From: CADEFX01 sp050260355
GTDB lineage: Bacteria; Pseudomonadota; Alphaproteobacteria; Rhizobiales; Hyphomicrobiaceae
Length of the DNA: 29,316 bases
Reading direction: 5' to 3'
Assembly (NCBI GenBank): GCA_050260355.1
Contig: JBLNBZ010000150.1
Location: 1 to 29,316, forward strand
A model generated the notes under the pieces. That model did not search any database. It saw nothing but the letters and a program-made list of their open reading frames with translations, and was not told the DNA's origin. Each line of letters opens with the position of its first letter. The stretch's first letter is position 1. The position numbers were made by a program, and so were the translations under genes. This document shows positions 14,087 to 22,360 of this stretch, piece by piece.

Positions 14087-14401
14087 TTACTTGCAGAGGG
14101 TCGCCTGACCGACGCACTCCCGGCCGATTCCGCCGGCTTTGCAACGGAACTTGACCTTGCTGACAGCGTAGCCGGGCGCGGTGCCGACTTTGCCGCCCGA
14201 TCCCATCCAGGTCGCCCATGCTCCCCAGTCAGTCGCCTGAAGCACGGCCTCCCAGGCCTGGAACTTGGCGCCATCCTCGGTGGTGTTGGTTCCTTGGCCG
14301 GCCTTGTTCACGCAGGTCTTCGCGTCGGCCGGCGACATTCCTGCGCCCGCGAGCAAAAGGCCTGCGGCCGCCAATGCGGCGATGGCAGTCGATCTCAGCA
14401 T
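14087..14401 (-). CDS. Small secreted hypothetical protein with four cysteines
   Basis: A 104-residue protein. Residues 1-27 form a Sec signal peptide (an Ala/Leu-rich core ending in ADA before KTC). The mature 77 residues contain four cysteines (KTC, FRC, REC, LC), probably forming two disulphides, and an aromatic WEAVLQATDWGAWATWM centre. It is most likely periplasmic or extracellular. I do not recognise a family or function. A strong AGGAGG lies about eight bases before the ATG at 14401. It converges with hslU across a shared hairpin terminator and follows leuC on the same strand after about 175 bases. Confidence 0.78.
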   Translation of the reverse strand: MLRSTAIAALAAAGLLLAGAGMSPADAKTCVNKAGQGTNTTEDGAKFQAWEAVLQATDWGAWATWMGSGGKVGTAPGYAVSKVKFRCKAGGIGRECVGQATLCK

Positions 14402-14479
14402 CTGGGTGCCCTCCTCAACGGGGAATCACGTAAGCCGCGCAAATCTGCGCGAACCCGGCATGAAGTGCCATCGAAGAGG

Positions 14480-14509
14480 TGGGCTGATCAACAGCCCAGC
14501 GGCGTTTTT
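14480..14509. terminator. Terminator-like hairpin downstream of leuC
   Basis: TGGGCTG (14480-14486) pairs with CAGCCCA (14492-14498) around ATCAA. On the plus strand a T5 run follows at about 14505-14509; on the minus strand only ACCTCTTC follows. It may end leuC transcription, but the orientation of the T-run is wrong for a textbook case. Confidence 0.4.
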
Positions 14510-14575
14510 CCGGACACGCGTGGCGCGCGTGCACTCCTTCGCCGCAAAGGCGGGGAATGCGCCGACGCCGCGGCC

Positions 14576-15988
14576 TTACCGGAAGCTGCGCACGTCCACG
14601 AAATGTCCGGCAATTGCAGCGGCGGCGGCCATCGCCGGCGACACGAGATGCGTGCGCCCGAGACGACCCTGCCGGCCTTCGAAATTGCGGTTGGACGTGG
14701 AAGCGCAACGCTCGCGCGGCTTGAGCTGGTCCGGGTTCATGCCCAGGCACATCGAGCAGCCCGGCTCGCGCCAGTCGAACCCGGCCTCGATCAGGATCTT
14801 GTCCAAGCCCTCAGCCTCAGCCTGCTCTTTGACGAGCCCTGACCCCGGCACGATCATCGCATAGACTTGGCTGCTGACCTTCTTGCCTTTGGCAACACGC
14901 GCAACCTCGCGCAGGTCCTCGATGCGTCCGTTCGTGCACGAGCCGATGAAGACGCGGTCGAGCTTGATGTCGGTGATCTTCGTGCCCGGCGTGAGCCCCA
15001 TGTACTCGAGCGCCCGGCGCATGGACTGGCGTTTGGCCTCGTTGTCGACCTTGTCGGGATCGGGAACGACGCCGGTCACGGACGCCACGTCCTCAGGCGA
15101 TGTGCCCCACGTGACGACCGGCGGCAGGTTCGAGGCGTCGAGCTTGAACACCTTGTCGAAGTGCGCGCCTGGGTCCGACTGCAAGGTTTCCCAATAGCGC
15201 ACTGCCATATCCCAGGCGGCTCCTTTCGGAGCTTTCGGGCGCCCCTTGAGGTAGTCGAACGTTTTCTGATCTGCCGCCACGATGCCGGCGCGCGCGCCGC
15301 CCTCGATCGACATGTTGCAGAGCGTCATGCGGCCTTCCATCGACAGCCCACGGATGGCATCGCCGCAGTACTCGATGACGTGGCCAGTGCCGCCGGCCGT
15401 GCCGATCTCGCCGATGACCGAGAGCGCGATGTCCTTGGCGGTCACGCCGGCCGGCAGCTTGCCGTTGACCTCGACGCGCATGTTCTTGGACTTCTTCTGC
15501 ACGAGCGTCTGCGTGGCCAGCACGTGCTCGACCTCGCTGGTGCCGATGCCGTGCGCCAGCGCGCCAAAGGCGCCGTGCGTGGACGTGTGGCTGTCGCCGC
15601 AGACGATGGTCGTGCCAGGCAGGGTGAAGCCCTGCTCGGGCCCGATCACGTGCACGATGCCCTGCCGGCGGTCCAGCTCATCGTAGTATTCGATGCCGAA
15701 CTCCTTGACGTTGCGCGCCAGCGCTTCGACCTGGATGCGAGCCTCCTCCTCCTTGATGCCGTGCCGGCGGTCGGAGGTGGGCACGTTGTGATCGACCACG
15801 GCCAGCGTTTTGTCCGGCGCTCGCACCTTGCGCCCGGCCAGCTTGAGGCCTTCGAAGGCCTGCGGGCTCGTGACCTCGTGCACGAGGTGGCGGTCGATAT
15901 ACAGGATGCAGGTTCCGTCGGCCTGCCGCTCCACAACGTGATCTTCGAAAATCTTGTCGTACAGGGTCTGGGGACCAGTCGTCGGCAT
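14576..15988 (-). CDS. leuC: 3-isopropylmalate dehydratase large subunit
   Basis: A 470-residue aconitase-superfamily enzyme that isomerises 2-isopropylmalate to 3-isopropylmalate in leucine synthesis, together with LeuD. The [4Fe-4S] ligands are in SCTNG and CSMCLGMN. Other conserved parts are VDHNVPTSDR, VCGDSHTSTHGAFG and EGGARAG. The ATG at 15988 gives the standard start (TLYDKIFEDHVV); a longer in-frame extension upstream is not typical. leuD is not adjacent on this side: the next gene downstream encodes a secreted protein. Upstream lies a non-coding stretch of about 290 bases with a possible promoter and another transcript's terminator. Confidence 0.97.
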   Translation of the reverse strand: MPTTGPQTLYDKIFEDHVVERQADGTCILYIDRHLVHEVTSPQAFEGLKLAGRKVRAPDKTLAVVDHNVPTSDRRHGIKEEEARIQVEALARNVKEFGIEYYDELDRRQGIVHVIGPEQGFTLPGTTIVCGDSHTSTHGAFGALAHGIGTSEVEHVLATQTLVQKKSKNMRVEVNGKLPAGVTAKDIALSVIGEIGTAGGTGHVIEYCGDAIRGLSMEGRMTLCNMSIEGGARAGIVAADQKTFDYLKGRPKAPKGAAWDMAVRYWETLQSDPGAHFDKVFKLDASNLPPVVTWGTSPEDVASVTGVVPDPDKVDNEAKRQSMRRALEYMGLTPGTKITDIKLDRVFIGSCTNGRIEDLREVARVAKGKKVSSQVYAMIVPGSGLVKEQAEAEGLDKILIEAGFDWREPGCSMCLGMNPDQLKPRERCASTSNRNFEGRQGRLGRTHLVSPAMAAAAAIAGHFVDVRSFR

Positions 15989-16028
15989 CGTCCGGTTCTC
16001 TTGAAGCGTCAATTGCAGGGCGTGACTT

Positions 16029-16057
16029 GTCTTAAGCGTGATCGAAACGGTGCTCAA
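16029..16057 (-). promoter_or_regulatory. leuC: Possible leuC promoter
   Basis: On the minus strand TTGAGC (16052-16057) and TAAGAC (16029-16034) are separated by 17 bases, about 40 bases before the leuC ATG. The -10 match to TATAAT is weak. No leucine-codon-rich leader peptide was seen in the region. Confidence 0.25.
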
Positions 16058-16210
16058 GAGCTTCTGGCTGCACGTGTCGCGGTTGGGCGACGGCTCCGCT
16101 TGACGTGCGATCGGTGCTGGCGAGCCCTCCCGTCAGCACTGGAGAGACGGACTTCCGCGGCGATGTCATCCCCGGCGCCGCGTCCCTTGAGCAAAACTCA
16201 TCATTCCAGA

Positions 16211-16240
16211 AAAAGAAAAGCCGGGCACGAGGCCCGGCTT
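16211..16240 (-). terminator. Rho-independent terminator ending the trxB-lysR transcript
   Basis: AAGCCGGGC (16218-16226) pairs exactly with GCCCGGCTT (16232-16240) around ACGAG. On the minus strand it is followed by TTCTTTTTC. It comes about 190 bases after the LysR stop codon and about 40 bases after the stop of a small possible ORF. It separates this transcript from leuC. Confidence 0.8.
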
Positions 16241-16280
16241 CAAGTCTGACCGCATCCCACAAAGGGATGGGCTGAAGGCG

Positions 16281-16442
16281 TCAAAGGGAGGGTACGGCCT
16301 TCATCAGCTGTCCGTCACAGCTGCAAGACGAGATATCGGTCATTGCAGTGCGGTCAGCAACGGCCGGGGTCGCATGCTTGTTATGCAGATAGTACATGGC
16401 TTCCGCGATCAGCGCCTCCAAATCTGTCGTCAGTACTTCCAC
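16281..16442 (-). CDS. Possible small protein downstream of the LysR gene
   Basis: A 53-codon frame from GTG at 16442 to TGA at 16281, or 38 codons from ATG at 16397. The GTG start overlaps the final codons of the LysR gene. The peptide contains EALIAEAMYYLHNKH and a Cys-x-Cys (SSCSCDG), and the frame ends shortly before a strong terminator. This position is what one expects of a coupled small gene. However, the codon use is less GC-rich than its neighbours, there is no strong ribosome-binding site, and I know no homologue. Confidence 0.3.
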   Translation of the reverse strand: MEVLTTDLEALIAEAMYYLHNKHATPAVADRTAMTDISSCSCDGQLMKAVPSL

Positions 16443-17320
16443 TGGCGCCCCTTGGCCACGAGGAAGTCTCTGAAAACCTGAACTTTTTTCGCCGTCCTCA
16501 GTTCCTCCGGATAGACGAAGTAGATGGGCAGCTTCGGCATCTCGATCTCGCGCAGCACCGGCACGAGCTCCGGCTCCTCCGCGGTGAGGTAGTCGGGGAT
16601 GAGGCCCACCCCGATGCCCGCCCGAATCGCGTACTTGAGGGCAAGGACGGTGCTCGTGCGCATGACCGGCACCCTCGGCGGACGCCCGTCGCGACCAAGC
16701 GTCTCGAGCGTGTTGATCGCGGCCAGATGCGGCGGTGGATTGCCGATGAATGAGACGAGCTTATGCTTATCGAGGTCGGCCACGCCCTGCGGCGCACCGC
16801 ACTTGCGAATGTACTGGCCCGACGCAAACGCATGCACCTGCATCGTAAACAGCGGCCGGCGGACCAGGTCGTTGTGCATCGGCTCACGCGCCCAGATGGC
16901 GACATCGGCAACGCGCATGGAAAGGTCCACGGGCTCGTCGTTGAGAATGAGCTCGATGCGGATATCCGGATAGAGCTCGATGAACTCGCGGATGCGCTGC
17001 GTCACCCAGACGGAGCCGAGGCCGGTCGATGCGGTAATGCGCAGGTCGCCGGCCGGCTTGGTGGTCGAGTCGCCGAGCAGAGTTTCTGCGGTCTGAAGCT
17101 TATTCAGCACCTCGCTGGCGGTGCGGAAAAGCAGCTCTCCCTGCTCGGTCAGCACCAGCCCCCGCGCATGACGATGAAACAGCGATACGCCAAGGTTCTT
17201 CTCCAGCGACGAGACCTGCCGGCTCACGGCCGACTGGCTCATGCGGAGAATCTCTCCAGCGTGCGTGAAGCTGCCGGCTTCGGCAGCGGAATGGAAAACC
17301 CTCAGTTTGTCCCAGTCCAT
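16430..17320 (-). CDS. lsrB: LysR-family regulator, LsrB/VtlR type
   Basis: A 296-residue LysR-type regulator. The N-terminal helix-turn-helix begins MDWDKLRVFHSAAEAGSFTHA and continues MSQSAVSRQVSSLE and LFHRHARGLVLTEQGE. These closely match the rhizobial LsrB and Brucella VtlR regulators, which sit beside trxB. LsrB influences oxidative-stress and cell-surface genes, and VtlR activates small-RNA and small-protein genes needed for virulence or host interaction. The effector domain follows, with one cysteine only, at about residue 174. The gene starts 20 bases after the trxB stop, so the two are likely co-transcribed. The exact ortholog name is an inference from similarity plus context. Confidence 0.88.
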   Translation of the reverse strand: MDWDKLRVFHSAAEAGSFTHAGEILRMSQSAVSRQVSSLEKNLGVSLFHRHARGLVLTEQGELLFRTASEVLNKLQTAETLLGDSTTKPAGDLRITASTGLGSVWVTQRIREFIELYPDIRIELILNDEPVDLSMRVADVAIWAREPMHNDLVRRPLFTMQVHAFASGQYIRKCGAPQGVADLDKHKLVSFIGNPPPHLAAINTLETLGRDGRPPRVPVMRTSTVLALKYAIRAGIGVGLIPDYLTAEEPELVPVLREIEMPKLPIYFVYPEELRTAKKVQVFRDFLVAKGRQWKY

Positions 17321-17340
17321 GGCGGCTGTTCGAGCCCCTC

Positions 17341-18306
17341 CTATTCTGCCGCCTTGGCCGCGCTGGCGAGAGCCGCCAGATACTTCTCGGCTTCGATTGC
17401 CGCCATGCAGCCCATGCCGGCCGCGGTCACGGCCTGGCGGAACACATCATCCTTCACGTCGCCCGCGGCGAACACCCCGGGCACGGAAGTCGCAGTGGAA
17501 TCGGGCTTTGTCACGAGGTAGCCCGAGGCTTTCATCTCGAGCTGACCTGCAAACAGCTCGGTCGCCGGCGCATGTCCGATGGCGATGAAAACACCATCGA
17601 CGGCGCGGCTTGAAACCTTGCCGGTGCCGACGTCCTTGAGCTTCACGCCGGTCACCGATTTAGGGTCGGCAGTGCCGGTCACCTCGACCAGCGTCGTGTT
17701 CCAAAGCACCTCGATCTTCGGGTGATTGAACAGGCGCTGCTGCAGGATTTTCTCGGCACGCAGCTCACCGCGGCGATGCACCAGCGTCACCTTCTTGGCG
17801 AAGTTCGTCAGGAACAGTGCTTCCTCGACCGCCGTGTTGCCGCCGCCTACGACGATCACCTCCTTCTCCCGATAGAAGAAGCCGTCGCAGGTCGCGCAGG
17901 CGGAGACGCCGTGGCCCTTGAAACTCTCTTCGGAGGGAAGCCCCAGCCACCGCGCCTGCGCGCCGGTGCAGATGATCAGCGCATCGCAGGTGTAAACGTC
18001 GCCGGAATCGCATTCGAGGCGGAACGGTCGGCGCTTGAGGTCGACCGACACCACGTGGTCCATGATGACCTCGGTGCCGACGTGCTCGGCCTGCGCCTTC
18101 ATCTCCTCCATTAGCCAGGGGCCCTGGATGACCTTGGCGAAGCCCGGATAGTTCTCGACGTCGGTGGTGATCGTGAGCTGTCCGCCGGGCTGATTGCCCT
18201 GGATCATGACGGGCTTGAGCATGGCTCTGGCCGCGTAGATGGCTGCGGTGTAGCCGGCCGGGCCCGAGCCGAGGATCAGAACGTGGACGTGGCGTGGTGA
18301 GGTCAT
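17341..18306 (-). CDS. trxB: Thioredoxin reductase
   Basis: A 321-residue FAD- and NADPH-dependent enzyme that reduces thioredoxin. FAD-binding GSGPAGYTAAIYAAR is near the N-terminus, the redox-active CATC is at 137-140, the NADPH-binding motif is VVGGGNTAVEEALFL, and the C-terminal FAD motif is GVFAAGDV. The length is standard, with a short Ala-rich tail. The ATG at 18306 starts close to the first glycine motif, as expected. It is followed after 20 bases by the LsrB/VtlR-type regulator, a conserved rhizobial pairing. Confidence 0.97.
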   Translation of the reverse strand: MTSPRHVHVLILGSGPAGYTAAIYAARAMLKPVMIQGNQPGGQLTITTDVENYPGFAKVIQGPWLMEEMKAQAEHVGTEVIMDHVVSVDLKRRPFRLECDSGDVYTCDALIICTGAQARWLGLPSEESFKGHGVSACATCDGFFYREKEVIVVGGGNTAVEEALFLTNFAKKVTLVHRRGELRAEKILQQRLFNHPKIEVLWNTTLVEVTGTADPKSVTGVKLKDVGTGKVSSRAVDGVFIAIGHAPATELFAGQLEMKASGYLVTKPDSTATSVPGVFAAGDVKDDVFRQAVTAAGMGCMAAIEAEKYLAALASAAKAAE

Positions 18307-18485
18307 TTTACATTCCGGGGATGCGTCGGTAAGCCTTGCGCAAAATGCATAGCAGTTATCGGGCAGGTTTCAATGGTGCGCCGGCGATTCACCCCGTTTT
18401 CGCGCGATGCCTGTCGCCGCGCGGCTCATGAACCCTTTTTGTTCTCGTCTGCGCGCGCCCTTCGGCGATCCCGCGCCGGCGATTG

Positions 18486-19235
18486 TTAAATCAGGCGCAG
18501 CCCCCTGAGGCTGGCGTGTCCGGTTCTGCCGACAATGATGTGATCGTGGACCGTGACGCCGAGCGGCCGGGCGGCTTCGATGATCTGCCGCGTCATGTCG
18601 ATGTCGGCGCGGGACGGGGCCGGGTCTCCTGAAGGGTGGTTGTGGACCAGGATGATGGCAGTCGCCGAAAGCTCGAGCGCGCGTTTCAGCACCTCGCGTA
18701 CGTAGACCGGCGTGTGATCGACCGTTCCTTCCTGCTGCACCTCGTCGGCGATGAGTTGGTTCTTCTTGTCCAGGAATAGGATGCGAAACTGCTCCTTGTG
18801 ATCGAAGCCTTGTGCGGCCTTGCAGTAAGCGATCACCGTTTGCCATGACCCGAGCACCTGGCGGCCCATGATCTCGCCGCGGAGGAGGCGGAGCGCGGCC
18901 GCCCGCACCAGCTTCAGCTCGTCGATGACGCGGTCGCCGACGCCATTGACCTCCTGCAGCCGCTCCGCCGGCGCATTGATGACTTCGGCAAAGCTGCCGA
19001 AGTGGTTCAGCAAAGCCTTGGCCAGAGGCTTGGTGTCGCCGCGCGGAAACGCGCGGAACAGCACCATCTCCAGCAACTCGTAGTCTGCAACCGCTTCCGC
19101 GCCGCCCGTGCGAAAGCGTTCCCGAAGCCGCTTGCGGTGTCCGGCTCGATCATCGACGGCCGGTGAAGCCTCGAAGAAGCTCGGCTGCGCTGCGGCGCCA
19201 TCGCCGTGCACGAGGCTGCGGCGCTCCCGCCCCAT
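18486..19235 (-). CDS. radC: RadC family JAB-domain protein
   Basis: A 249-residue protein of the RadC (UPF0758) family. An N-terminal helix-hairpin-helix-like segment (VNGVGDRVIDELKLV) precedes the JAB/MPN domain, with the complete metal motif VHNHPSGDPAPSRADID. Despite the name, a role in recombination repair has not held up; the biochemical function is unknown. The ATG at 19235 has AAGG just upstream and lies 13 bases after the map stop codon. That supports this start and a map-radC operon, a common arrangement in Rhizobiales. Confidence 0.93.
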   Translation of the reverse strand: MGRERRSLVHGDGAAAQPSFFEASPAVDDRAGHRKRLRERFRTGGAEAVADYELLEMVLFRAFPRGDTKPLAKALLNHFGSFAEVINAPAERLQEVNGVGDRVIDELKLVRAAALRLLRGEIMGRQVLGSWQTVIAYCKAAQGFDHKEQFRILFLDKKNQLIADEVQQEGTVDHTPVYVREVLKRALELSATAIILVHNHPSGDPAPSRADIDMTRQIIEAARPLGVTVHDHIIVGRTGHASLRGLRLI

Positions 19236-19248
19236 GGCACCTTGGTCC

Positions 19249-20073
19249 CTAGCTCGCGATATATGGCGGGCGATGGAACCCTTTTGGAGAGTACGTGAAC
19301 ACCTCACAGCCCTCGGGCGTGACGCCGACTGTGTGCTCGAACTGCGCAGACAGCTCGCGGTCGCGCGTGACGGCGGTCCAGCCGTCGGGGAGGATCTTCA
19401 CATGCGGCTTGCCGAGATTGATCATTGGCTCGATGGTGAACAGCATGCCGGGCTGCAGCGCGATGCCTTCGCCCCGCTCACCATAATGCAGGATGTTGGG
19501 CCGGTCGTGGAACACACGGCCGAGGCCATGCCCGCAGAAGTCGCGAACGACGCTGCACCGCTCAGCCTCCGCATAGGACTGGATGGCCGCACCGATATGG
19601 CCGGTCGTGTGGCCCGGCTTCACCGCGGCGATACCGCGTTGCAGCGCCTCGAAGGTCACGTCGATCAGGCGCTCCGCCCGGCGTGAGATCGCGCCGACCG
19701 GGAACATGCGGCTCGTATCGCCGTGCCAGCCATCGACGATGAGCGTCACATCGATGTTGACGATATCGCCTTCGCGGAGCGGCTTGCCCGCGGGAATGCC
19801 GTGGCAGACGACGTGATTGACCGATGTGCAGATCGAGCGCGGAAAGCCTCGATAGTTGAGCGGCGCGGGAATGGCCCCATGGTCCATGGCGAACTCGAAG
19901 ACCAGGTCGTCGAGCTTGGCCGTCGTGACGCCCGGAACCACGTGTGGAACCAGCATGTCGAGGGCCGCTGCGGCGAGCTGGCCCGCCTTGCGCATGCCGG
20001 CAAATGCTTCCGGCCCGTGCAGGGGGATCTTTCCGTCACGCGCGGGGGCGCGGCCGAACTCGAGGTTATTCAT
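19249..20073 (-). CDS. map: Type I methionine aminopeptidase
   Basis: A 274-residue enzyme that removes the initiator methionine from new proteins. The five metal ligands are visible: two Asp (NIDVTLIVDGWHGDTSRMF), His (FCGHGLGRVFH), Glu (FTIEPMI) and Glu (SAQFEHT). The substrate-side His is in VNHVVCHGIP. An N-terminal extension of about 20 residues precedes the catalytic fold, as in many alphaproteobacterial MetAPs. It is transcribed with radC and is divergent from the PLP-enzyme gene across about 240 bases. Confidence 0.96.
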   Translation of the reverse strand: MNNLEFGRAPARDGKIPLHGPEAFAGMRKAGQLAAAALDMLVPHVVPGVTTAKLDDLVFEFAMDHGAIPAPLNYRGFPRSICTSVNHVVCHGIPAGKPLREGDIVNIDVTLIVDGWHGDTSRMFPVGAISRRAERLIDVTFEALQRGIAAVKPGHTTGHIGAAIQSYAEAERCSVVRDFCGHGLGRVFHDRPNILHYGERGEGIALQPGMLFTIEPMINLGKPHVKILPDGWTAVTRDRELSAQFEHTVGVTPEGCEVFTYSPKGFHRPPYIAS

Positions 20074-20315
20074 CGATTGGGTCCGGTGGAGCTGTGTCGA
20101 TCGGGATGCCAGACCTCAATTTAATGCAAACGCGGCCGCGTGCAACTTGTGGCAAGCTCGCTCGGGAGCCTTGCGCCATTGGCTTGCACATGATCGTGCG
20201 TGGTGCTGCAAATCAAGCTGGGGCGCAGGCAGGCTAGGGGGCTAAGGTCAGGGCGGGGGCTCGTCGTCGCCTGTCGCCTGAGCGTCGTTCGATTTACCCG
20301 AGGGAGTTCAAACGC

Positions 20316-21629
20316 ATGGCCGATCCGGAGCTCAGGCAGGCGGCAAAAGATCTGCTGGTGCGATATGGAGGGGACGCGTTCCCCACCCTGTTCGTGTCGG
20401 CCAAGGGCAGCCTCGTGCGCGACGACGAGGGGCGCGAGATCCTCGATTTCACATCCGGTCAAATGTGCGCCACCATCGGCCACAACCACCCGGCCATCGT
20501 CAGCGCGATCAAGGAAAGCGCCGATCGCGCCGTCCACATGTTCTCCGGGATGATCCCTGAGAGTGTCGCAAAACTGGCCAAGACGCTCGCCACGTGGCTG
20601 CCCAAGCCGCTGAAGCGCTCCCTGTTCGTCAACACGGGAAGCGAGTCGAACGAAGCCGCGCTCAAGATGGCGAAGCTGGCCACCGGCGGGTGGGAGGTGC
20701 TTGCGCTCGGCGGATCCTGGCACGGCGTGACGGGCACGGCCGGTGCCGTCTCCTTCGCCAGCGACCGCAGAGGCACCGGCCCGAAGGTGCCCGGAGTGCA
20801 TGTTGTTCCAGAGCCCAATGCCTATCGCTGTCCGATCGAGCATTGCCGCGACAAATGCGACAAGACATGCCTGAGGGTTGGGCTCAGGTTGTTCGACATG
20901 CAAAGCGCCGGGGCGCCGGCGGCCCTGGTCGCCGAGCCGATCATCAGCGCGGGCGGCATCATCGTTCCACCGGAGGGGTACTTCGACGAGCTTCGCAAGG
21001 CCTGCGACGCGCGCGGCATGCTGTTGATCTATGACGAGGCGCAGACCGCATTCGGCCGGCTCGGTGTGAAGTTTGCCGCCGATAAGCTGGGCGTCGTCCC
21101 GGACATCATGACCGTGTCCAAGACGCTTGGCGGCGGCGTACCGCTGGCCGCGGCCGTGACGACGGACGCGATCGAGGCGAAGGCCTTCGAGCGGGGCTTC
21201 AGCTTCTATACGAGCCACGTGTCGGACCCGCTACCCGCCGCGGTGGGTCTCGCCGTCTTGGAGACGATCGAGCGGGAGCATCTGATGGAGCGGGCGGTCG
21301 AGATGGGAGCGTATCTGCGCGGCCAGCTCGAAGCCTTGCAGCAGCGCCACGAGGTGATCGGAGACGTGCGCGGCGACGGCCTCCTGCTCGGCGTCGAGCT
21401 GGTCAAGGATCGCGAGCGGCGCGAGCCCTATCACGAGCTCGGCGCAATGACGACGCAGCGTTGCTACGAGCTGGGCCTGTCCATGAACATCCGCCGCCGC
21501 CCCGAGCGCGGCTCCGTCTGGCGCATCGCGCCACCTTTGACGGTCACGAAGGACGAGATTGATCGGGGCGTCACCATCCTCGATCAGGCGCTGCGCGAAA
21601 GCATGGACTCCATGGCGCGCCGTAGCTGA
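20316..21629 (+). CDS. Class III PLP enzyme, 2,2-dialkylglycine decarboxylase-like
   Basis: A 437-residue PLP-dependent enzyme. Lys269 in SKTLGGG should form the Schiff base, with DEAQTAFGR ahead of it. It shares the hallmark segments of 2,2-dialkylglycine decarboxylase: DFTSGQM (Gln49), GGSWHGVTG (Trp135), AEPIISAGGI, HVSDPLPAAVGL and LSMNI near the end. That enzyme decarboxylates 2-aminoisobutyrate-like amino acids and transaminates pyruvate. One difference is an insert with four cysteines, C-x4-C-x3-C-x3-C at 172-185. The substrate is therefore not certain, and a general omega-aminotransferase is the alternative. GGGAG precedes the ATG; a strong hairpin follows the stop. Confidence 0.85.
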   Translation: MADPELRQAAKDLLVRYGGDAFPTLFVSAKGSLVRDDEGREILDFTSGQMCATIGHNHPAIVSAIKESADRAVHMFSGMIPESVAKLAKTLATWLPKPLKRSLFVNTGSESNEAALKMAKLATGGWEVLALGGSWHGVTGTAGAVSFASDRRGTGPKVPGVHVVPEPNAYRCPIEHCRDKCDKTCLRVGLRLFDMQSAGAPAALVAEPIISAGGIIVPPEGYFDELRKACDARGMLLIYDEAQTAFGRLGVKFAADKLGVVPDIMTVSKTLGGGVPLAAAVTTDAIEAKAFERGFSFYTSHVSDPLPAAVGLAVLETIEREHLMERAVEMGAYLRGQLEALQQRHEVIGDVRGDGLLLGVELVKDRERREPYHELGAMTTQRCYELGLSMNIRRRPERGSVWRIAPPLTVTKDEIDRGVTILDQALRESMDSMARRS

Positions 21630-21645
21630 ACGGCCGCAAACGAAA

Positions 21646-21670
21646 GAAGCCCGGCGAAAGGCCGGGCTTC
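21646..21670. terminator. Bidirectional terminator between the PLP-enzyme gene and rplS
   Basis: GAAGCCCGGC (21646-21655) pairs exactly with GCCGGGCTTC (21661-21670) around GAAAG. The minus strand continues TTTCGTTTG, serving rplS; the plus strand lacks a T-run. It lies between the convergent stop codons. Confidence 0.72.
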
Positions 21671-21697
21671 GCGCCGGTCAGCGAAAAAGAGCGGAGG

Positions 21698-22360
21698 CTA
21701 CTTCTTGTCGCTCTTCGCTTCGTCTTCCGCCGGCACCTCGCCGGCCGTGGCCTCGGCCATCAGCCTCTGCGCCTGCCCGACCCAGTCGTTCTTCTCGATC
21801 GCGCCCTCGAGCTTGAGGGCTTCGTCGACATTGGCGATGTCATCGTCGGAGAAGTTGGCGATCTGCTCGTACTTGGTGCAGCCGAGCTGAAGCAGCCGAG
21901 CCGCCAGATCGGCGTCGATGCCCTTGATCTTGGTCAGATCGTCAGGCTCTCCTTTGGGCTTCTTGAAGCCCTTCCACTGTGCAGCCAGCTTCCTCGCCCG
22001 CGCGTCCGTGCGCTCGAAGATGCGGGCAGCCTTGCCGCGGCGGCCACGCAGATAATAGAGCTTGGCGCGGCGCACCCGGCCCCTGCGCAAGACCTCGATC
22101 TCGGCGATGAACGGCGAGTACACCGGAAATACGCGCTCGACGCCCTCGCCGTAGGAAATCTTGCGGACCGTGAAGCTCTCGTTGATGCCGTGGCCGGAGC
22201 GGGCAATGACGACGCCCTCGTAGGCCTGGAGCCTGGTGTTGTCGCCCTCGACCACCTTGACCATCACCTTGACGGTGTCGCCGGGTCCGAACTCCGGAAC
22301 GCCCCGCTTGGCGGTGACGGCGCGAATCTGCTCCTGCTCGAGTTCCTGAATGATGTTCAT
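21698..22360 (-). CDS. rplS: 50S ribosomal protein L19 with C-terminal extension
   Basis: The first 125 or so residues are ordinary L19: FGPGDTVKVMVKVVEG, RLQAYEGVVIAR, FTVRKISYGEGVERVFP and RRAKLYYLR. L19 lies at the 30S-50S interface. The protein continues to 220 residues, about 100 more than usual. Residues 139-202 resemble a helix-hairpin-helix module (DDLTKIKGIDADLAARLLQL, then NVDEALKLEGAIEKNDWVGQ). Similar tails occur on L21 and NuoE of many Rhizobiales. An acidic/Lys tail ends the protein. The ATG at 22360 has AAGG upstream. It follows trmD after about 200 bases. Confidence 0.95.
   Translation of the reverse strand: MNIIQELEQEQIRAVTAKRGVPEFGPGDTVKVMVKVVEGDNTRLQAYEGVVIARSGHGINESFTVRKISYGEGVERVFPVYSPFIAEIEVLRRGRVRRAKLYYLRGRRGKAARIFERTDARARKLAAQWKGFKKPKGEPDDLTKIKGIDADLAARLLQLGCTKYEQIANFSDDDIANVDEALKLEGAIEKNDWVGQAQRLMAEATAGEVPAEDEAKSDKK

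Noticed and set aside
15989..16210. Leucine attenuator peptide upstream of leuC
   Set aside because: The only short frame there (MMSFAQGTRRRG) has no leucine run, and the strong hairpin lies at the far end and terminates the opposite neighbour's transcript.
14867..16249. A 460-codon open frame antisense to leuC
   Set aside because: It lies opposite a full-length, motif-complete leuC and has a low-complexity Arg/Ala/Asp composition typical of antisense frames in GC-rich DNA.
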